From Bradyrhizobium amphicarpaeae (GTDB lineage: Bacteria; Pseudomonadota; Alphaproteobacteria; Rhizobiales; Xanthobacteraceae), in NCBI RefSeq assembly GCF_002266435.3, contig NZ_CP029426.2:2076001-2140000 (forward strand): a DNA stretch of 64,000 bases, in the 5' to 3' direction. Both the position numbers and the translations under genes were made by a program. Position 1 is the stretch's first letter. Every line of letters starts with the position of its first letter. Below the pieces are notes generated by a model, which saw only the letters and a list, made by a program, of their open reading frames with translations, was not told the DNA's origin and searched no databases. This document shows, in pieces, positions 34,843 through 44,359 of the stretch.

Positions 34843-35655
34843 CTAATGTTCTTGTGACTCGCGTTCGGGGGCTTGCAGCGTGACGCCGCCGTCCACCACC
34901 AGCACCTGGCCGGTGATGTAGCGGGAAAAGTTGCTGAGCAGGAACTTGACGGCGTGGCCGACGTCCCAGCCGGTGCCTTCGGTCTTGAGCACGGAGGCTT
35001 CGGCGCGCTGGGCGCGGGCCTGCTCGCTCATGCCGCGGGCATAGACCATCGGTGTGTACATCGGGCCCGGGCAGATGCAGTTGACGCGGATCTTGTCGCG
35101 GCCGTGATCGACCGCCATCGCGCGCGTCAGGCCGATGATGGCGGCCTTCGACGTCGTGTAGGTCGTGAGCCCGCGCGGCCGCAGCGCCGAGATCGAGGAG
35201 ATGTTGACGATCGCGCCGCCCTTGGCGGTCTTGATCATGGCGGGGATCGCGTGCTTGGAGAGCAGGAACATGGTCTCGACATTGACCTGCATGACGCGGC
35301 GATATTGTTCGGGCGCCTCGTCGACCACGCTGCCGCGGCTGCCGATGCCGACATTGTTGTCGAGGAAATCGAGCCGGCTCCAGCGATCGAGCGCAGCTTC
35401 GACCAGCAGCCGGCAATCGGTCTCGCTGGTGACATCGCCGCCATGGACCGCGGCCGTGCCGCCCTCGGCCGCGATCATCTCCACAGTGCGTTCGGCGAGC
35501 TTGAGGTCGCGATCGGCGACAAGCACCTTGGCGCCGGCACGGGCCAGCAAGATTGCTGCAGCGCGGCCGTTGCCGACGCCGTCGCCCGCGGCGCCGCCGC
35601 CGCTGATCAGCGCAACCTTGCCGGCGAGACCGGCATCGTCCTCAGGGCCCTGCAT
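34843..35655 (-). CDS. SDR family oxidoreductase
   Basis: A 270-residue short-chain dehydrogenase, first in the operon. The nucleotide loop is ISGGGAAGDGVGNGRAAAIL, again with a long Gly-rich loop ending GNGRA, as in its downstream relative. NNVGIGSRG follows, then the catalytic Ser region and YTTSKAAIIGL (Tyr-Lys pair). The C-terminus is RYITGQVLVVDGG. Shared loop features with the third gene point to duplication within the operon. Confidence 0.9.
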   Translation of the reverse strand: MQGPEDDAGLAGKVALISGGGAAGDGVGNGRAAAILLARAGAKVLVADRDLKLAERTVEMIAAEGGTAAVHGGDVTSETDCRLLVEAALDRWSRLDFLDNNVGIGSRGSVVDEAPEQYRRVMQVNVETMFLLSKHAIPAMIKTAKGGAIVNISSISALRPRGLTTYTTSKAAIIGLTRAMAVDHGRDKIRVNCICPGPMYTPMVYARGMSEQARAQRAEASVLKTEGTGWDVGHAVKFLLSNFSRYITGQVLVVDGGVTLQAPERESQEH

Positions 35656-35889
35656 GTCGTTTCATCCCAATTATTTTCGTGCAGATTAGCAATCGCCCTG
35701 ACAGGAGAGAAGGCCGGCAGTCCCGCGCAGATGCCATTGACATCGCATGGAATTGCATGCCGCCGGGCGGCACGGCAGGTGATTGAGCCGGGCATATGGC
35801 GGAACCGTTGTCACGCGCTTGCGTTTGTTGCGGAGCCTTTCCCGCGCTAGGCTGTGTCCAGGGGCTTCCCAACCGCCAGTGGCTTGCCG

Positions 35890-36723
35890 ATGAATCTGCT
35901 TGACCCACAAGGGCCTGTGGCCGCGGCCAACAGCACCATTCTGGTCGATTCCGTCTTCATCATGCTCGTGATCGTGGTGCCGACCATTTTCGCGATTCTC
36001 GGCTTTGCATTCTGGTTTCGCGCCTCGAATTCAAAAGCGCGCTACCGGCCTGACTTCGTCTACTCCGGCCGCGTCGAGATGGTGGTGTGGGCAATCCCCG
36101 CGCTCACCGTCATTCTGCTCGGCGGCGTCGCCTGGATCGGCTCGCACCAGCTCGATCCCGCAGCACCAGTGCCGGGGACCGGAAGCCCCGTGCGGATCCA
36201 GGCGGTCTCGCTCGACTGGAAATGGCTGTTCATCTATCCGGACCAGCGCATCGCCACCGTCAACACGTTGACCGTGCCGGCCGGGGCCGAGCTGAACTTT
36301 CAGCTGACCTCGTCGAGCGTGATGAACACGTTCTTCATTCCGCAGCTCGGCAGCATGATCTACACCATGAACGGCATGGTGACGAAGCTGAACCTGCGCG
36401 CCGACAATGAAGGCAAGCTCAAGGGATTGTCGGCGCATTTTTCCGGCGACGGTTTTCCGGACATGATGTTCGACGTCAACGTGGTCTCGCCGCTCGCCTT
36501 TCCGGATTGGGTGGCGGCGACGGCGAAGTCCGACGCCGTGCTGAACGAGGACAGCTACAGGAAGCTGATGCAACAGGGCATCGAGAAGGGCAGGCCGACC
36601 TACCGTCTCGAAGACCCCAGGCTGTTCGACCTGATCGCAAACCAGCACATTCCGCCGGGGCCGGGGCCGGAGCTGATCTCCGATGCGGGACGTCCGCACA
36701 GTGGAGGGCACGATGCTCGGTAA
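35890..36723 (+). CDS. cyoA: Cytochrome bo3-type quinol oxidase subunit II (CyoA)
   Basis: A 277-residue subunit. Two membrane segments ([20 protein letters not shown] and [20 protein letters not shown]) are followed by a periplasmic cupredoxin-like domain. The CuA ligand Cys pair of cytochrome c oxidases is absent, and the segment [20 protein letters not shown] with [12 protein letters not shown] is that of quinol oxidases. It would take part in ubiquinol oxidation in the inner membrane. I chose the ATG at 35890; a GTG at 35854 is in frame but adds only a short non-membrane stretch. It overlaps cyoB by 11 bp. Confidence 0.93.
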   Translation: MNLLDPQGPVAAANSTILVDSVFIMLVIVVPTIFAILGFAFWFRASNSKARYRPDFVYSGRVEMVVWAIPALTVILLGGVAWIGSHQLDPAAPVPGTGSPVRIQAVSLDWKWLFIYPDQRIATVNTLTVPAGAELNFQLTSSSVMNTFFIPQLGSMIYTMNGMVTKLNLRADNEGKLKGLSAHFSGDGFPDMMFDVNVVSPLAFPDWVAATAKSDAVLNEDSYRKLMQQGIEKGRPTYRLEDPRLFDLIANQHIPPGPGPELISDAGRPHSGGHDAR

Positions 36724-38716
36724 GCTCGATTGGTCGGCCATTCCGTTCGATCAGCCAATACCGCTCATCGCCGGCGCGATTGTGCTGGTCGCGATCCTGG
36801 GCGTGCTGACCTGGGTCGTGGTGAAGGGGCACCTGCCTTATCTCTGGAGCGAATGGATCACCAGCGTCGATCACAAGCGCATCGGGGTCATGTACATCCT
36901 GCTGGCCTCCGTGATGCTGCTGCGCGGCGGCAGCGATGCCATCATGATGCGGATCCAGCAGGCGGTCGCCTACCAGTCGCAGGGCTATCTGCCGCCGGAG
37001 CACTACAACCAGATCTTCTCGGCGCACGGCACCATCATGATCTTCTTCGTGGCGATGCCGTTCGTGATCGGGCTGATGAACCTCGTCGTGCCGCTCCAGC
37101 TCGGCGTGCGCGACGTCGCGTTCCCGACGCTCAATTCGGTCGGGTTCTGGCTGACCGCGACCGGCGCGCTGCTGGTCAATCTCTCGCTCGTGGTCGGGGA
37201 GTTCGCGCGTACCGGCTGGCTCGCCTTTCCGCCGCTGTCGGAGCTGTCCTATTCGCCGGGCGTCGGCGTCGATTATTACGCTTGGTCGCTCCAGATCTCC
37301 GGCGTCGGTACGCTGGTGGCCGGCATCAATCTCGTCACCACGGTGCTGAAGCTGCGCACCAAGGGCATGAATTACCTGCGCATGCCGATGTTCTGCTGGA
37401 CCACGCTGGCTTCCAACCTCCTCATCGTCGCGGCGTTCCCGATCCTCACCGCCACGCTCGCGATGCTGCTGCTCGACCGTTACCTCGGCTTCCATTTCTT
37501 CACCAACGAGGCCGGCGGCAACATCATGATGTTCATGAACCTGATCTGGGCCTGGGGACATCCGGAGGTCTATATCCTGGTGCTGCCGGCGTTCGGCATC
37601 TTCTCCGAGGTGGTGTCGACCTTCTCCGGCAAGGCGCTGTTCGGCTATCGCTCCATGGTGCTGGCGACCATGGCGATCTGCGTCATCTCCTTCATGGTCT
37701 GGCTGCATCATTTCTTCACGATGGGGGCGGGCCCCGACGTCAACGCCATCTTCGGCATCGCCAGCATGATCATCGCGGTGCCGACGGGCGTGAAGATCTA
37801 CAATTGGCTGTTCACGATGTATGGCGGGCGCATCCGCTTCGCGACGCCGATGCTGTGGGCGGTCGGTTTCATGGTCACCTTCATCGTCGGCGGATTGACC
37901 GGTGTCTTGCTCGCGGTGCCGCCGGCCGACTTCATGCTCCATAACAGCATGTTCCTGGTGGCGCATTTCCACAACGTCATCATCGGCGGCGTGCTGTTCG
38001 GTGCCTTCGCCGGCTTCGAATACTGGTTTCCCAAGGCGTTTGGCTTCCGCCTCGACGAACGCTGGGGCAAGCTGGCGTTCTGGTTCACCTTCCTCGGCTT
38101 CTTCATCACCTTCGTCCCGCTCTACATTGCCGGCATGCTCGGCATGACCCGCCGCATGCAGCACTACGACGTCGCGGCGTGGCGGCCCTGGATGATCGTT
38201 GCAGCCATTGGCATGGCCGTGCTGACGATCGGCGTGATCTGCCAGATCGTGCAGATCGTGGTCAGCATCCGCAATCGCGAGGCGCTGCGCGACCGCACCG
38301 GCGATCCCTGGGACGGCCGATCGCTGGAATGGGCAACCTCGTCGCCGCCGCCGGTGTTCAACTTCGCCTTCAATCCCGACGTACGCGGCGAGGACGCCTA
38401 TTGGGACATGAAGGCCCGCGCCCAGCAGCAATCGCTCGAACGCGACAGGCCGGACTATCAGGACATCGAGATGCCCCGGAATTCCCCGACCGGCTTCGTC
38501 TGCGCGTTCTTCGCCACCATCATGGGCTTTGCGCTGATCTGGCACATCTGGTGGATGGTGATTTTGGGTGGTCTCGGCGCGTGGGCGACGTTCGTGGTGT
38601 TCGCCTGGCGTGACCATGACGAATACGTCATTCCGGCCGAGGAAGTCGCATCGATCGACCGCGTCAATATCGAGGAGCGGCGCAACCTCGTCAGCATGGC
38701 GGGGGCAGCCCGATGA
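36713..38716 (+). CDS. cyoB: Quinol oxidase subunit I (CyoB)
   Basis: A 667-residue heme-copper oxidase subunit I with about 14-15 membrane segments. The heme and CuB region shows [19 protein letters not shown] (about residues 279-297) and [10 protein letters not shown] (about 330). Distal signatures [13 protein letters not shown] confirm the His ligands. It reduces O2 to water and pumps protons. GTGGAGGG precedes the ATG at 36713, and the stop overlaps cyoC (ATGA). The C-terminal extension (about 560-667) has an added membrane segment, as in CyoB. Confidence 0.95.
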   Translation: MLGKLDWSAIPFDQPIPLIAGAIVLVAILGVLTWVVVKGHLPYLWSEWITSVDHKRIGVMYILLASVMLLRGGSDAIMMRIQQAVAYQSQGYLPPEHYNQIFSAHGTIMIFFVAMPFVIGLMNLVVPLQLGVRDVAFPTLNSVGFWLTATGALLVNLSLVVGEFARTGWLAFPPLSELSYSPGVGVDYYAWSLQISGVGTLVAGINLVTTVLKLRTKGMNYLRMPMFCWTTLASNLLIVAAFPILTATLAMLLLDRYLGFHFFTNEAGGNIMMFMNLIWAWGHPEVYILVLPAFGIFSEVVSTFSGKALFGYRSMVLATMAICVISFMVWLHHFFTMGAGPDVNAIFGIASMIIAVPTGVKIYNWLFTMYGGRIRFATPMLWAVGFMVTFIVGGLTGVLLAVPPADFMLHNSMFLVAHFHNVIIGGVLFGAFAGFEYWFPKAFGFRLDERWGKLAFWFTFLGFFITFVPLYIAGMLGMTRRMQHYDVAAWRPWMIVAAIGMAVLTIGVICQIVQIVVSIRNREALRDRTGDPWDGRSLEWATSSPPPVFNFAFNPDVRGEDAYWDMKARAQQQSLERDRPDYQDIEMPRNSPTGFVCAFFATIMGFALIWHIWWMVILGGLGAWATFVVFAWRDHDEYVIPAEEVASIDRVNIEERRNLVSMAGAAR

Positions 38717-39354
38717 CGATGACCGCGACCGCCGGCCACGCGCAGGCCGATCCCCATCACGTCGGGCTCGTCATCGAGCATCCCGGACCCGCGCCAAAAC
38801 GGATCGTGACCGCCTACGGCTTCTGGATATTCCTGCTTTCCGACATCGTGATGTTCTCCTGCTTCTTCGCGGCCTATGCGGTGCTGTCTGGCCAGACCGC
38901 CGGCGGCCCGAGGGGCTCGGAGATCTTCGAGCAGAGAAACGTCGCGATCGAGACGGTCTGCCTGCTGTTGTCGAGCTTCACCTGTGGCATGGCCAGCATT
39001 GCTGCCGATGTGCGCAACCGGTTCTGGTTCTATCTCGGCATGACCGTGACTTGTCTGTTGGGACTCATATTCCTCGTGATCGAGTTCCGCGAATTCGCCG
39101 ACCTCGTCGCGCGCGGCTATGGCCCTTCCCGCAGTGCCTTCCTGACCGCGTTCTTCTCGCTGGTCGGCTGCCACGGCCTGCATGTTTCGGCCGGCGTGCT
39201 CTGGCTGCTCACCATGATGGCGCAAGTGTTCGCGAAGGGCTTTCGCGCCGACGTCCTGCGCCGGATGATGTGCTTCGCGCTGTTCTGGCACGCGCTCGAC
39301 ATCGTCTGGGTCGGGGTGTTCTCCGTCGTCTATTTGCTTGGGAGCGCCGCATGA
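38713..39354 (+). CDS. cyoC: Quinol oxidase subunit III (CyoC)
   Basis: A 213-residue subunit with five membrane segments, beginning [20 protein letters not shown], the typical start of subunit III in bo3 oxidases. The conserved Glu of this family appears in the third-fourth segment region ([10 protein letters not shown]). It stabilises the oxidase in the inner membrane. Its start overlaps cyoB and its stop overlaps cyoD, both by ATGA. Confidence 0.93.
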   Translation: MTMTATAGHAQADPHHVGLVIEHPGPAPKRIVTAYGFWIFLLSDIVMFSCFFAAYAVLSGQTAGGPRGSEIFEQRNVAIETVCLLLSSFTCGMASIAADVRNRFWFYLGMTVTCLLGLIFLVIEFREFADLVARGYGPSRSAFLTAFFSLVGCHGLHVSAGVLWLLTMMAQVFAKGFRADVLRRMMCFALFWHALDIVWVGVFSVVYLLGSAA

Positions 39355-39737
39355 GCGATCAGAGCCACGTGCGAATCGACCATGACCTCGCACCGGGCGA
39401 GGAAGAACAACACAGTGTCGGCGCCCGGATCCTTGGCTACGTCGTCGGGCTCGCGCTCGCGCTGGTGCTGACGGCGACGTCGTTCTTCATCGCGGGCACC
39501 GATCTGGTCTGGCAGCCTTCCATTCCGGTGGCGCTGATCGTGCTGGCGATCGCGCAGATGGGGGTGCACCTGGTGTTCTTCCTGCACATCACGACCGGCC
39601 CCGACAACACCAACAACGTGCTGGCGCTGGCCTTCGGACTGCTGGTGGTCTTCCTGGTCGTGGGTGGCACCGTCTGGATCATGGCGCATCTCAACGCGAA
39701 CATGCCGCCGATGGACCACATCATGCGGATGCAGTGA
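39351..39737 (+). CDS. cyoD: Quinol oxidase subunit IV (CyoD)
   Basis: A 128-residue subunit with three membrane segments (ILGYVVGLALALVLTATSFF, VALIVLAIAQMGVHLVFFLH, VLALAFGLLVVFLVVGGTVW). The SVGARILGYVVGL start and HLVFFLHI segment match CyoD. It is the last gene of the operon and overlaps cyoC by four bases. No heme-O synthase (cyoE) follows; a hairpin lies 22 bp downstream. Confidence 0.92.
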   Translation: MSDQSHVRIDHDLAPGEEEQHSVGARILGYVVGLALALVLTATSFFIAGTDLVWQPSIPVALIVLAIAQMGVHLVFFLHITTGPDNTNNVLALAFGLLVVFLVVGGTVWIMAHLNANMPPMDHIMRMQ

Positions 39738-39747
39738 CGGAGCCGCC

Positions 39748-39780
39748 CAAAAAGAAGAGCCGCTTGTTTTGACAAGCGGC
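39748..39780 (-). terminator. Terminator hairpin
   Basis: GCCGCTTGT (39759-39767), loop TTTG, ACAAGCGGC (39772-39780) form a perfect 9-bp stem. On the minus strand the stem is followed by CTCTTCTTTTT (39758-39748), giving a good intrinsic terminator for transcripts coming from the minus-strand nuclease gene. It may also stop cyo transcription in the other direction, though there it lacks a T-run. Confidence 0.7.
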
Positions 39781-39956
39781 CCAAGTCTAGGGAGGAAACG
39801 CCCAAGCAAGACAATCGGGCCGGAGCCGGATTGCTGCCAAGGAAACGCCCGCGCAAGCGCTTGCGTACACATACAAATGCAGCAACTCCCGATGAAGTTC
39901 AATTCCGGATCAATACGGTCCCGGACCACCACTCCTGGCTGCGTGAGCGACTTTGC

Positions 39957-40745
39957 TCACTTTGGCCGGCGGCAATTGTAGGCCTTGCGGAATCCGGCCG
40001 CCTGGGCGTCGTCCTCCGAGCAGAACCAGCGGTCCGGCTTGGTGGTCGCCGGGTAGCTCGGGCAGCCCCTCAGATGATAGATGCCGATATTGCCGGTGAC
40101 GCGGGCGCGCACCGCGAGCTTGCCCTTGATGCTGCAACTCGGCGGCATCGTCAGGTCCTCCGGGAACAGCACAGCGCGGATTTCCTTGTCGCGGTCGGCG
40201 CGGCAGGCGGCGCCGAGCAGCGCGCCGTCCTTCTTGCCGGCGCGGAAGTCTTGCGGTGCAACGAAGCAACCCTTCCAGATTCCGGCCGAGGCCGTCTTGG
40301 CTTCGCCCGCCGCGGGCTTGACGTTCGCCTTGATCGGTTCGCGGGCGATGGCAAAGCCGAGCTTGACCAGCTGCTCGTTCAAGGTCGCCTTGTCGCCCTC
40401 GGCCGTGCAGATCGCCCGGTGCCGCTTGCCAAAACTCTTCTCCGGCCCGACATCGTCGCACCGCACGGAGCGCTTGTTGATCAGCTTCGCAAGCTGGTCG
40501 CGGGCCTCGATACCGCAGGTCCAGGGATCGGCGTGATCGTCGATGCAGACCTGGTCCAGCTCGGGCGCGTCGACGCCGTCGAGCCGGTAGGTGACGTCGC
40601 CAAGCTGGACGGAGTTGCCGTCACGGACTGTCGCGGCGGCGGTCAGCGCGGACGCCGGCTCGGCAGACGCCAGAAATCCGGACAAGGCGAAAAACAAAAT
40701 CAGCGCAAAAGCGCGGGCGGCGGCAAAGACATTTCGGAAGGACAT
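39957..40745 (-). CDS. Thermonuclease (SNase-like) family protein
   Basis: A 262-residue exported protein with a signal peptide ([20 protein letters not shown]). The OB-fold of staphylococcal-type nuclease is suggested by [27 protein letters not shown] (shared segment) and [12 protein letters not shown], then [22 protein letters not shown]. The first catalytic Arg (RLDGVDAPE) is seen; the second is less clear, so nuclease activity is uncertain. A C-terminal Cys-rich extension (about 195-262, for example [14 protein letters not shown]) resembles a cell-surface excalibur-like part. It stands alone. Confidence 0.8.
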   Translation of the reverse strand: MSFRNVFAAARAFALILFFALSGFLASAEPASALTAAATVRDGNSVQLGDVTYRLDGVDAPELDQVCIDDHADPWTCGIEARDQLAKLINKRSVRCDDVGPEKSFGKRHRAICTAEGDKATLNEQLVKLGFAIAREPIKANVKPAAGEAKTASAGIWKGCFVAPQDFRAGKKDGALLGAACRADRDKEIRAVLFPEDLTMPPSCSIKGKLAVRARVTGNIGIYHLRGCPSYPATTKPDRWFCSEDDAQAAGFRKAYNCRRPK

Positions 40746-40946
40746 ACGATCTCGCTATCGATGGCTCGTGCACCTCGTTCCTAGCATCCGGATGTGGCGA
40801 TACCAATGGTCTGCGCCCTGCGAAGTGCGACATTCCGGCCCCGCGGCTTTACTCCCCGCCCGCTCTGACCCTATCGTTCGCAGGCCTTGCCGACCGTGCA
40901 GGCCGAATCGCCCGGGAAGCGGCGAGGGCGGGAGGACAAGATTGCG

Positions 40947-42545
40947 ATGAAAGACCCCGTGGACGTCCTGATCATCGGCGCCGGCGCTTCGGGCGCGGCG
41001 GTGGCGTGGTCGCTGGCCGAGACCAAGATGCACATTCTCTGCCTGGAGCAGGGCGGCTGGATGAACCCGGCGGAATATCCCAGCACGGGCCGCGACTGGG
41101 AGGCCAAGTTCTACGGCGAGTGGTCGTCGAGCCCGAACGTGCGCGGCCGTCCCGAGGACTATCCAATCAACGACGACGGCTCGCCGATCAAGGTCGTGAA
41201 CTATAATGCGGTCGGCGGCTCGACCGTGATGTACACCGCGCATTGGCCGCGGCTGCATCCCTCCGATTTCAAGGTGAGGACGCTCGACGGCGTCGCCGAC
41301 GACTGGCCGATCGACTACGACGCGCTGACCCCGTTCTTCGAAGAGAACGACCGGATCATGGGCACGTCCGGTCTGTCAGGCGATCCGCTCTCGCCGTTGA
41401 CGCATCCGCCGATGCCGCAACAGCCGATGGGATTGTCCGGTGCCATCATCGGCAAGGCCATGAACAAGCTCGGCTGGCACTGGTGGCCGTCGGATACGAC
41501 GGTCGCGACGATGGACTATGAGGGCCGCGCGCGCTGCATCAATCTCGGCCATTGCACGCCGGCCTGCGCGCAAGGCGCAAAGTCCTCGACCGACATTACC
41601 TATTGGCCGCAGGCGATCCGCGCCGGTGTCGAGCTTCGCACCCATTGCCGGGTGCGCGAGATCACCACCGACGAGAACGGCATGGCCTCGGGCGTGGTCT
41701 ATTACGACAAGGACGGCGTCGAGCAGTTTCAGCCGGCGCATGTCGTGATCATCGCCTGCAACGGCGTCGGCACGCCGCGGCTGTTGCTCAACTCGAAATC
41801 CGACCGCTTCCCGAACGGCCTTGCCAATTCGTCCGGCCTCGTCGGCAAGAATTTGATGTTCCATCCCTATGCGCAGATCTACGGGCATGTGAAGGAACCG
41901 ACCGACTCCAACCGTGCGCCGCCGACCTGCCTGTGGAGCAAGCAGTGGTACGACACCGACCTGTCGCGTGGCTTCGTGCGCGGCTACGGCGTGCAGTTCG
42001 TGCGCGGCGCCGGGCCGGTGTTCGAGGCGGTCGTCAGCGAGCAGAGGGGAATTCTGCCCTGGGGCGAGGATCATCACCGTGTCTTCCGCAAGCTGAACGG
42101 CCACCGGCTCGGATTTTCCGCGATCTGCGAGGATCTGCCGGAGGAGCACAACCGGGTTACGCTGGACCCCGTGCTGAAGGACAGCCACGGCATACCCGCG
42201 CCAAAGATCAGCTACACCATCAGCGAGAATAGTCAGAAGATGATGGACTATGCGCTGGCGCGCGGCCGCGAAATTCTGGAGACCGCTGGGGCGACCGACA
42301 TCTGCGTCAACTCTCCGATCCCCTGGGGCGGCTGGCACTTGCTCGGCACCGCGCGGATGGGCACCGATCCGAAGAAATCCGTCGTCAACGAATGGGGCCG
42401 CACCCACGACGTGAAGAACCTCTTCATCGTCGACGGGAGCATCTTCGTCACCTCGGGCGGCGTGAACCCGACCTCCACCATCCAGGCCCTCGCGCTCTAC
42501 ATCGCCGACCAGATGAAGCAGCGTTTGGCCAATTTGTTCGATTGA
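40947..42545 (+). CDS. GMC family oxidoreductase
   Basis: A 532-residue FAD oxidoreductase. The N-terminal dinucleotide motif is GAGASGAAVAWSLAETK (about residues 12-28). GGSTVMYTAHWPRLH is the second FAD-contact region, and GTARMGTDPKKSVVNEWGRT with NLFIVDGS near the end is the GMC signature with the catalytic His-Asn region (PWGGWHLLGTARM). It probably oxidises an alcohol or sugar at the periplasmic or cytoplasmic face and passes electrons on. No signal peptide is seen. A small partner gene follows after a repeat-filled gap. Confidence 0.9.
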   Translation: MKDPVDVLIIGAGASGAAVAWSLAETKMHILCLEQGGWMNPAEYPSTGRDWEAKFYGEWSSSPNVRGRPEDYPINDDGSPIKVVNYNAVGGSTVMYTAHWPRLHPSDFKVRTLDGVADDWPIDYDALTPFFEENDRIMGTSGLSGDPLSPLTHPPMPQQPMGLSGAIIGKAMNKLGWHWWPSDTTVATMDYEGRARCINLGHCTPACAQGAKSSTDITYWPQAIRAGVELRTHCRVREITTDENGMASGVVYYDKDGVEQFQPAHVVIIACNGVGTPRLLLNSKSDRFPNGLANSSGLVGKNLMFHPYAQIYGHVKEPTDSNRAPPTCLWSKQWYDTDLSRGFVRGYGVQFVRGAGPVFEAVVSEQRGILPWGEDHHRVFRKLNGHRLGFSAICEDLPEEHNRVTLDPVLKDSHGIPAPKISYTISENSQKMMDYALARGREILETAGATDICVNSPIPWGGWHLLGTARMGTDPKKSVVNEWGRTHDVKNLFIVDGSIFVTSGGVNPTSTIQALALYIADQMKQRLANLFD

Positions 42546-42586
42546 GGCGCGCGATGTGGATCCAGGCGAGCGGCGACCTCGGTGCA

Positions 42587-42702
42587 CCTCTCCCGCTTGC
42601 GGGAGAGGTCGGCGCGAAGCGCCGGGTGAGGGTTCTTTCCTCTGGGGGAGTCCCTCCGTGGAGACACCCTCTCCCCAACCCTCCCCCGCGAGCGGGGGAG
42701 GG
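42587..42702. repeat. Composite REP-like element (long copy)
   Basis: Two palindromes frame this 116-bp element: CCTCTCCCGC-TT-GCGGGAGAGG (42587-42608) and CCCTCCCCCGC-GA-GCGGGGGAGGG (42679-42702). The middle contains GGTGAGGGTTCTTTCC. The same composite order recurs at 59103-59220. It separates the GMC gene from its small partner. Confidence 0.85.
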
Positions 42703-42737
42703 AGCAGACCTTCATCGTGGCGCCATAAGAGGACACA

Positions 42738-43187
42738 ATGTCTGAGCAACTTTCCCTGACGCCGCGGCAGCGCGATGATCTCCGCGTCATTGCGGCGATG
42801 ATCATTCCCGCCAGCGACGAATACCGGGTGCCTGGTGCCGACGATCCCGTGATCCAGGCCGACATGCTGGCAACGCTCGGGCGCGACACCAAATTGGTCA
42901 CGGCGGCGCTGGATAATCTGGCGCGGTTGGCAGGAGCGCCGCTCGCCGAGCTCGATGCCGCGAGACGGGATGCGGTGGCGCAGGAGTTTCGCACCTCTGG
43001 CGGCGTCGCCGCCGCGACGCTCGTCCGTGTCGTGCTGCAATGCTACTACCGCGACGACCGCGTGCTGCGCTCGCTCGGGATCGAACTGCGCGCGCCGTTC
43101 CCCAAGGGTCATGTGCTGCCGGACGGCGACTGGTCGCTGCTCGATCCGGTCAGGGCGAGGGGCGGCTCGCTGAGGCAAGTCCCCTAG
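42738..43187 (+). CDS. Small partner of a GMC oxidoreductase (gluconate-2-dehydrogenase subunit 3-like)
   Basis: A 149-residue protein, mostly helical. The pattern RQRDDLRVIAAMIIPASDEY near the N-terminus, with a PGADDP turn, resembles subunit 3 of gluconate 2-dehydrogenases and other small GMC partners (usually 150-240 residues). It lacks the usual Tat signal and is shorter at the N-terminus, so it may be cytoplasmic. It follows the GMC gene by 192 bp, a gap filled by a REP-composite, and the pair probably works together. Confidence 0.6.
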   Translation: MSEQLSLTPRQRDDLRVIAAMIIPASDEYRVPGADDPVIQADMLATLGRDTKLVTAALDNLARLAGAPLAELDAARRDAVAQEFRTSGGVAAATLVRVVLQCYYRDDRVLRSLGIELRAPFPKGHVLPDGDWSLLDPVRARGGSLRQVP

Positions 43188-43280
43188 CCATCCGGGCAGT
43201 CCAGCCCTGCACTCCGGGGCGGGCACCTTGCGCGGCAAGGAGCAGGGCACCATCTGTGTGAGCCTCAAGGGACTCCTGCC

Positions 43281-44300
43281 ATGTTGGACTTCACCTCGGA
43301 TATCGTCGATGACGCCTCGTCATCGCGAACGACAGCATCTGCGCCGGCCGATGACCGGGCGTTGCTGGACGCCTATTCCAATGCCGTGATCGATGTGACC
43401 GACCGCGTCGGTCCCGCCGTCGTGCGGGTCGAGACTGGGCCGAAAGTGCCTGACAGACGCGAGCGCGGCGGGCTCGGCTCGGGCATCGTGATCTCGCCCG
43501 ATGGCCTCGTCCTCACCAACAGCCACGTGGTCGGCACCTCGAAGGAGATCCGGCTGCGCGACGTGGAGGGCCATGTCGGCGATGCCCAGGTGCTCGGCGT
43601 CGACCCTGATACGGATCTGGCGCTGCTGCGGGCCAACGGCGCGCGCCATCTGCCTTATGCCGCGCTCGGCAATTCCAAGACCTTGCGCCGCGGCCAGCTC
43701 GTGATCGCGATCGGCAATCCGCTCGGCTTCGAATCGACCGTGACCGCCGGCGTGGTCTCGGCGCTCGGCCGCTCGATCCGCTCGGTCAGCGGACGCACCA
43801 TCGAGGATGTGATCCAGACCGATGCCGCGCTCAACCCCGGAAATTCCGGCGGCCCTCTGCTGTCGTCGAATGCCGAGGTGATCGGCATCAACACCGCCAT
43901 CATCAATGGCGCGCAGGGCATCTGCTTCGCGGTTGCCAGCAACACCGCGCAATTCGTGCTGTCGGAGATCATCCGTCACGGCTATGTCCGCCGCGCCTAT
44001 ATCGGCGTTGCCGGACAGACCGCGCCGGTGCCGCGGCGGCACGCGGTGCTGGCCGGCATTGAAAACAAGATGGGCGCGCTGCTCGCCCAGATCGAGCCTG
44101 ACGGGCCCGCGGCAAAGGCGGGCTTGTTGCCCGGCGACGTCGTGATCAGGCTCGACGGTGTCGAGATCAACGGCGTCGACGATCTGATCCGCGTGCTTGA
44201 CCGCGACCGCATCGGCCGGCGGCTTGCCATGGACGTGCTGCGGCTCGGCCGCCTGCGGGCGATCGACATCGATCCGATCGAGCGCAAGCCGGCGCGCTAG
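43281..44300 (+). CDS. Trypsin-like serine protease with PDZ domain (HtrA/DegP-like)
   Basis: A 339-residue S1C protease. The catalytic triad is His in LTNSHVVG (about residue 80), Asp in DPDTDLALLR (about 110) and Ser in NPGNSGGPLL (about 193). One PDZ domain follows (about 240-335, GALLAQIEPDGPAAKAGLLP). It lacks a signal peptide, which is unusual for HtrA proteins and suggests a cytoplasmic location or another export route. It follows the GMC pair by 93 bp. Confidence 0.9.
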   Translation: MLDFTSDIVDDASSSRTTASAPADDRALLDAYSNAVIDVTDRVGPAVVRVETGPKVPDRRERGGLGSGIVISPDGLVLTNSHVVGTSKEIRLRDVEGHVGDAQVLGVDPDTDLALLRANGARHLPYAALGNSKTLRRGQLVIAIGNPLGFESTVTAGVVSALGRSIRSVSGRTIEDVIQTDAALNPGNSGGPLLSSNAEVIGINTAIINGAQGICFAVASNTAQFVLSEIIRHGYVRRAYIGVAGQTAPVPRRHAVLAGIENKMGALLAQIEPDGPAAKAGLLPGDVVIRLDGVEINGVDDLIRVLDRDRIGRRLAMDVLRLGRLRAIDIDPIERKPAR

Positions 44301-44359
44301 CGCCGGGCCGGCAAGGCGAGGTATGACGGTGTCATGCCTCGCCCCCGGAAACCCGCCGC

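Noticed and set aside
36476..38617. Long minus-strand frame opposite cyoB
   Set aside because: Composed of HRHD-type antisense repeats; cyoB is unambiguous on the plus strand.
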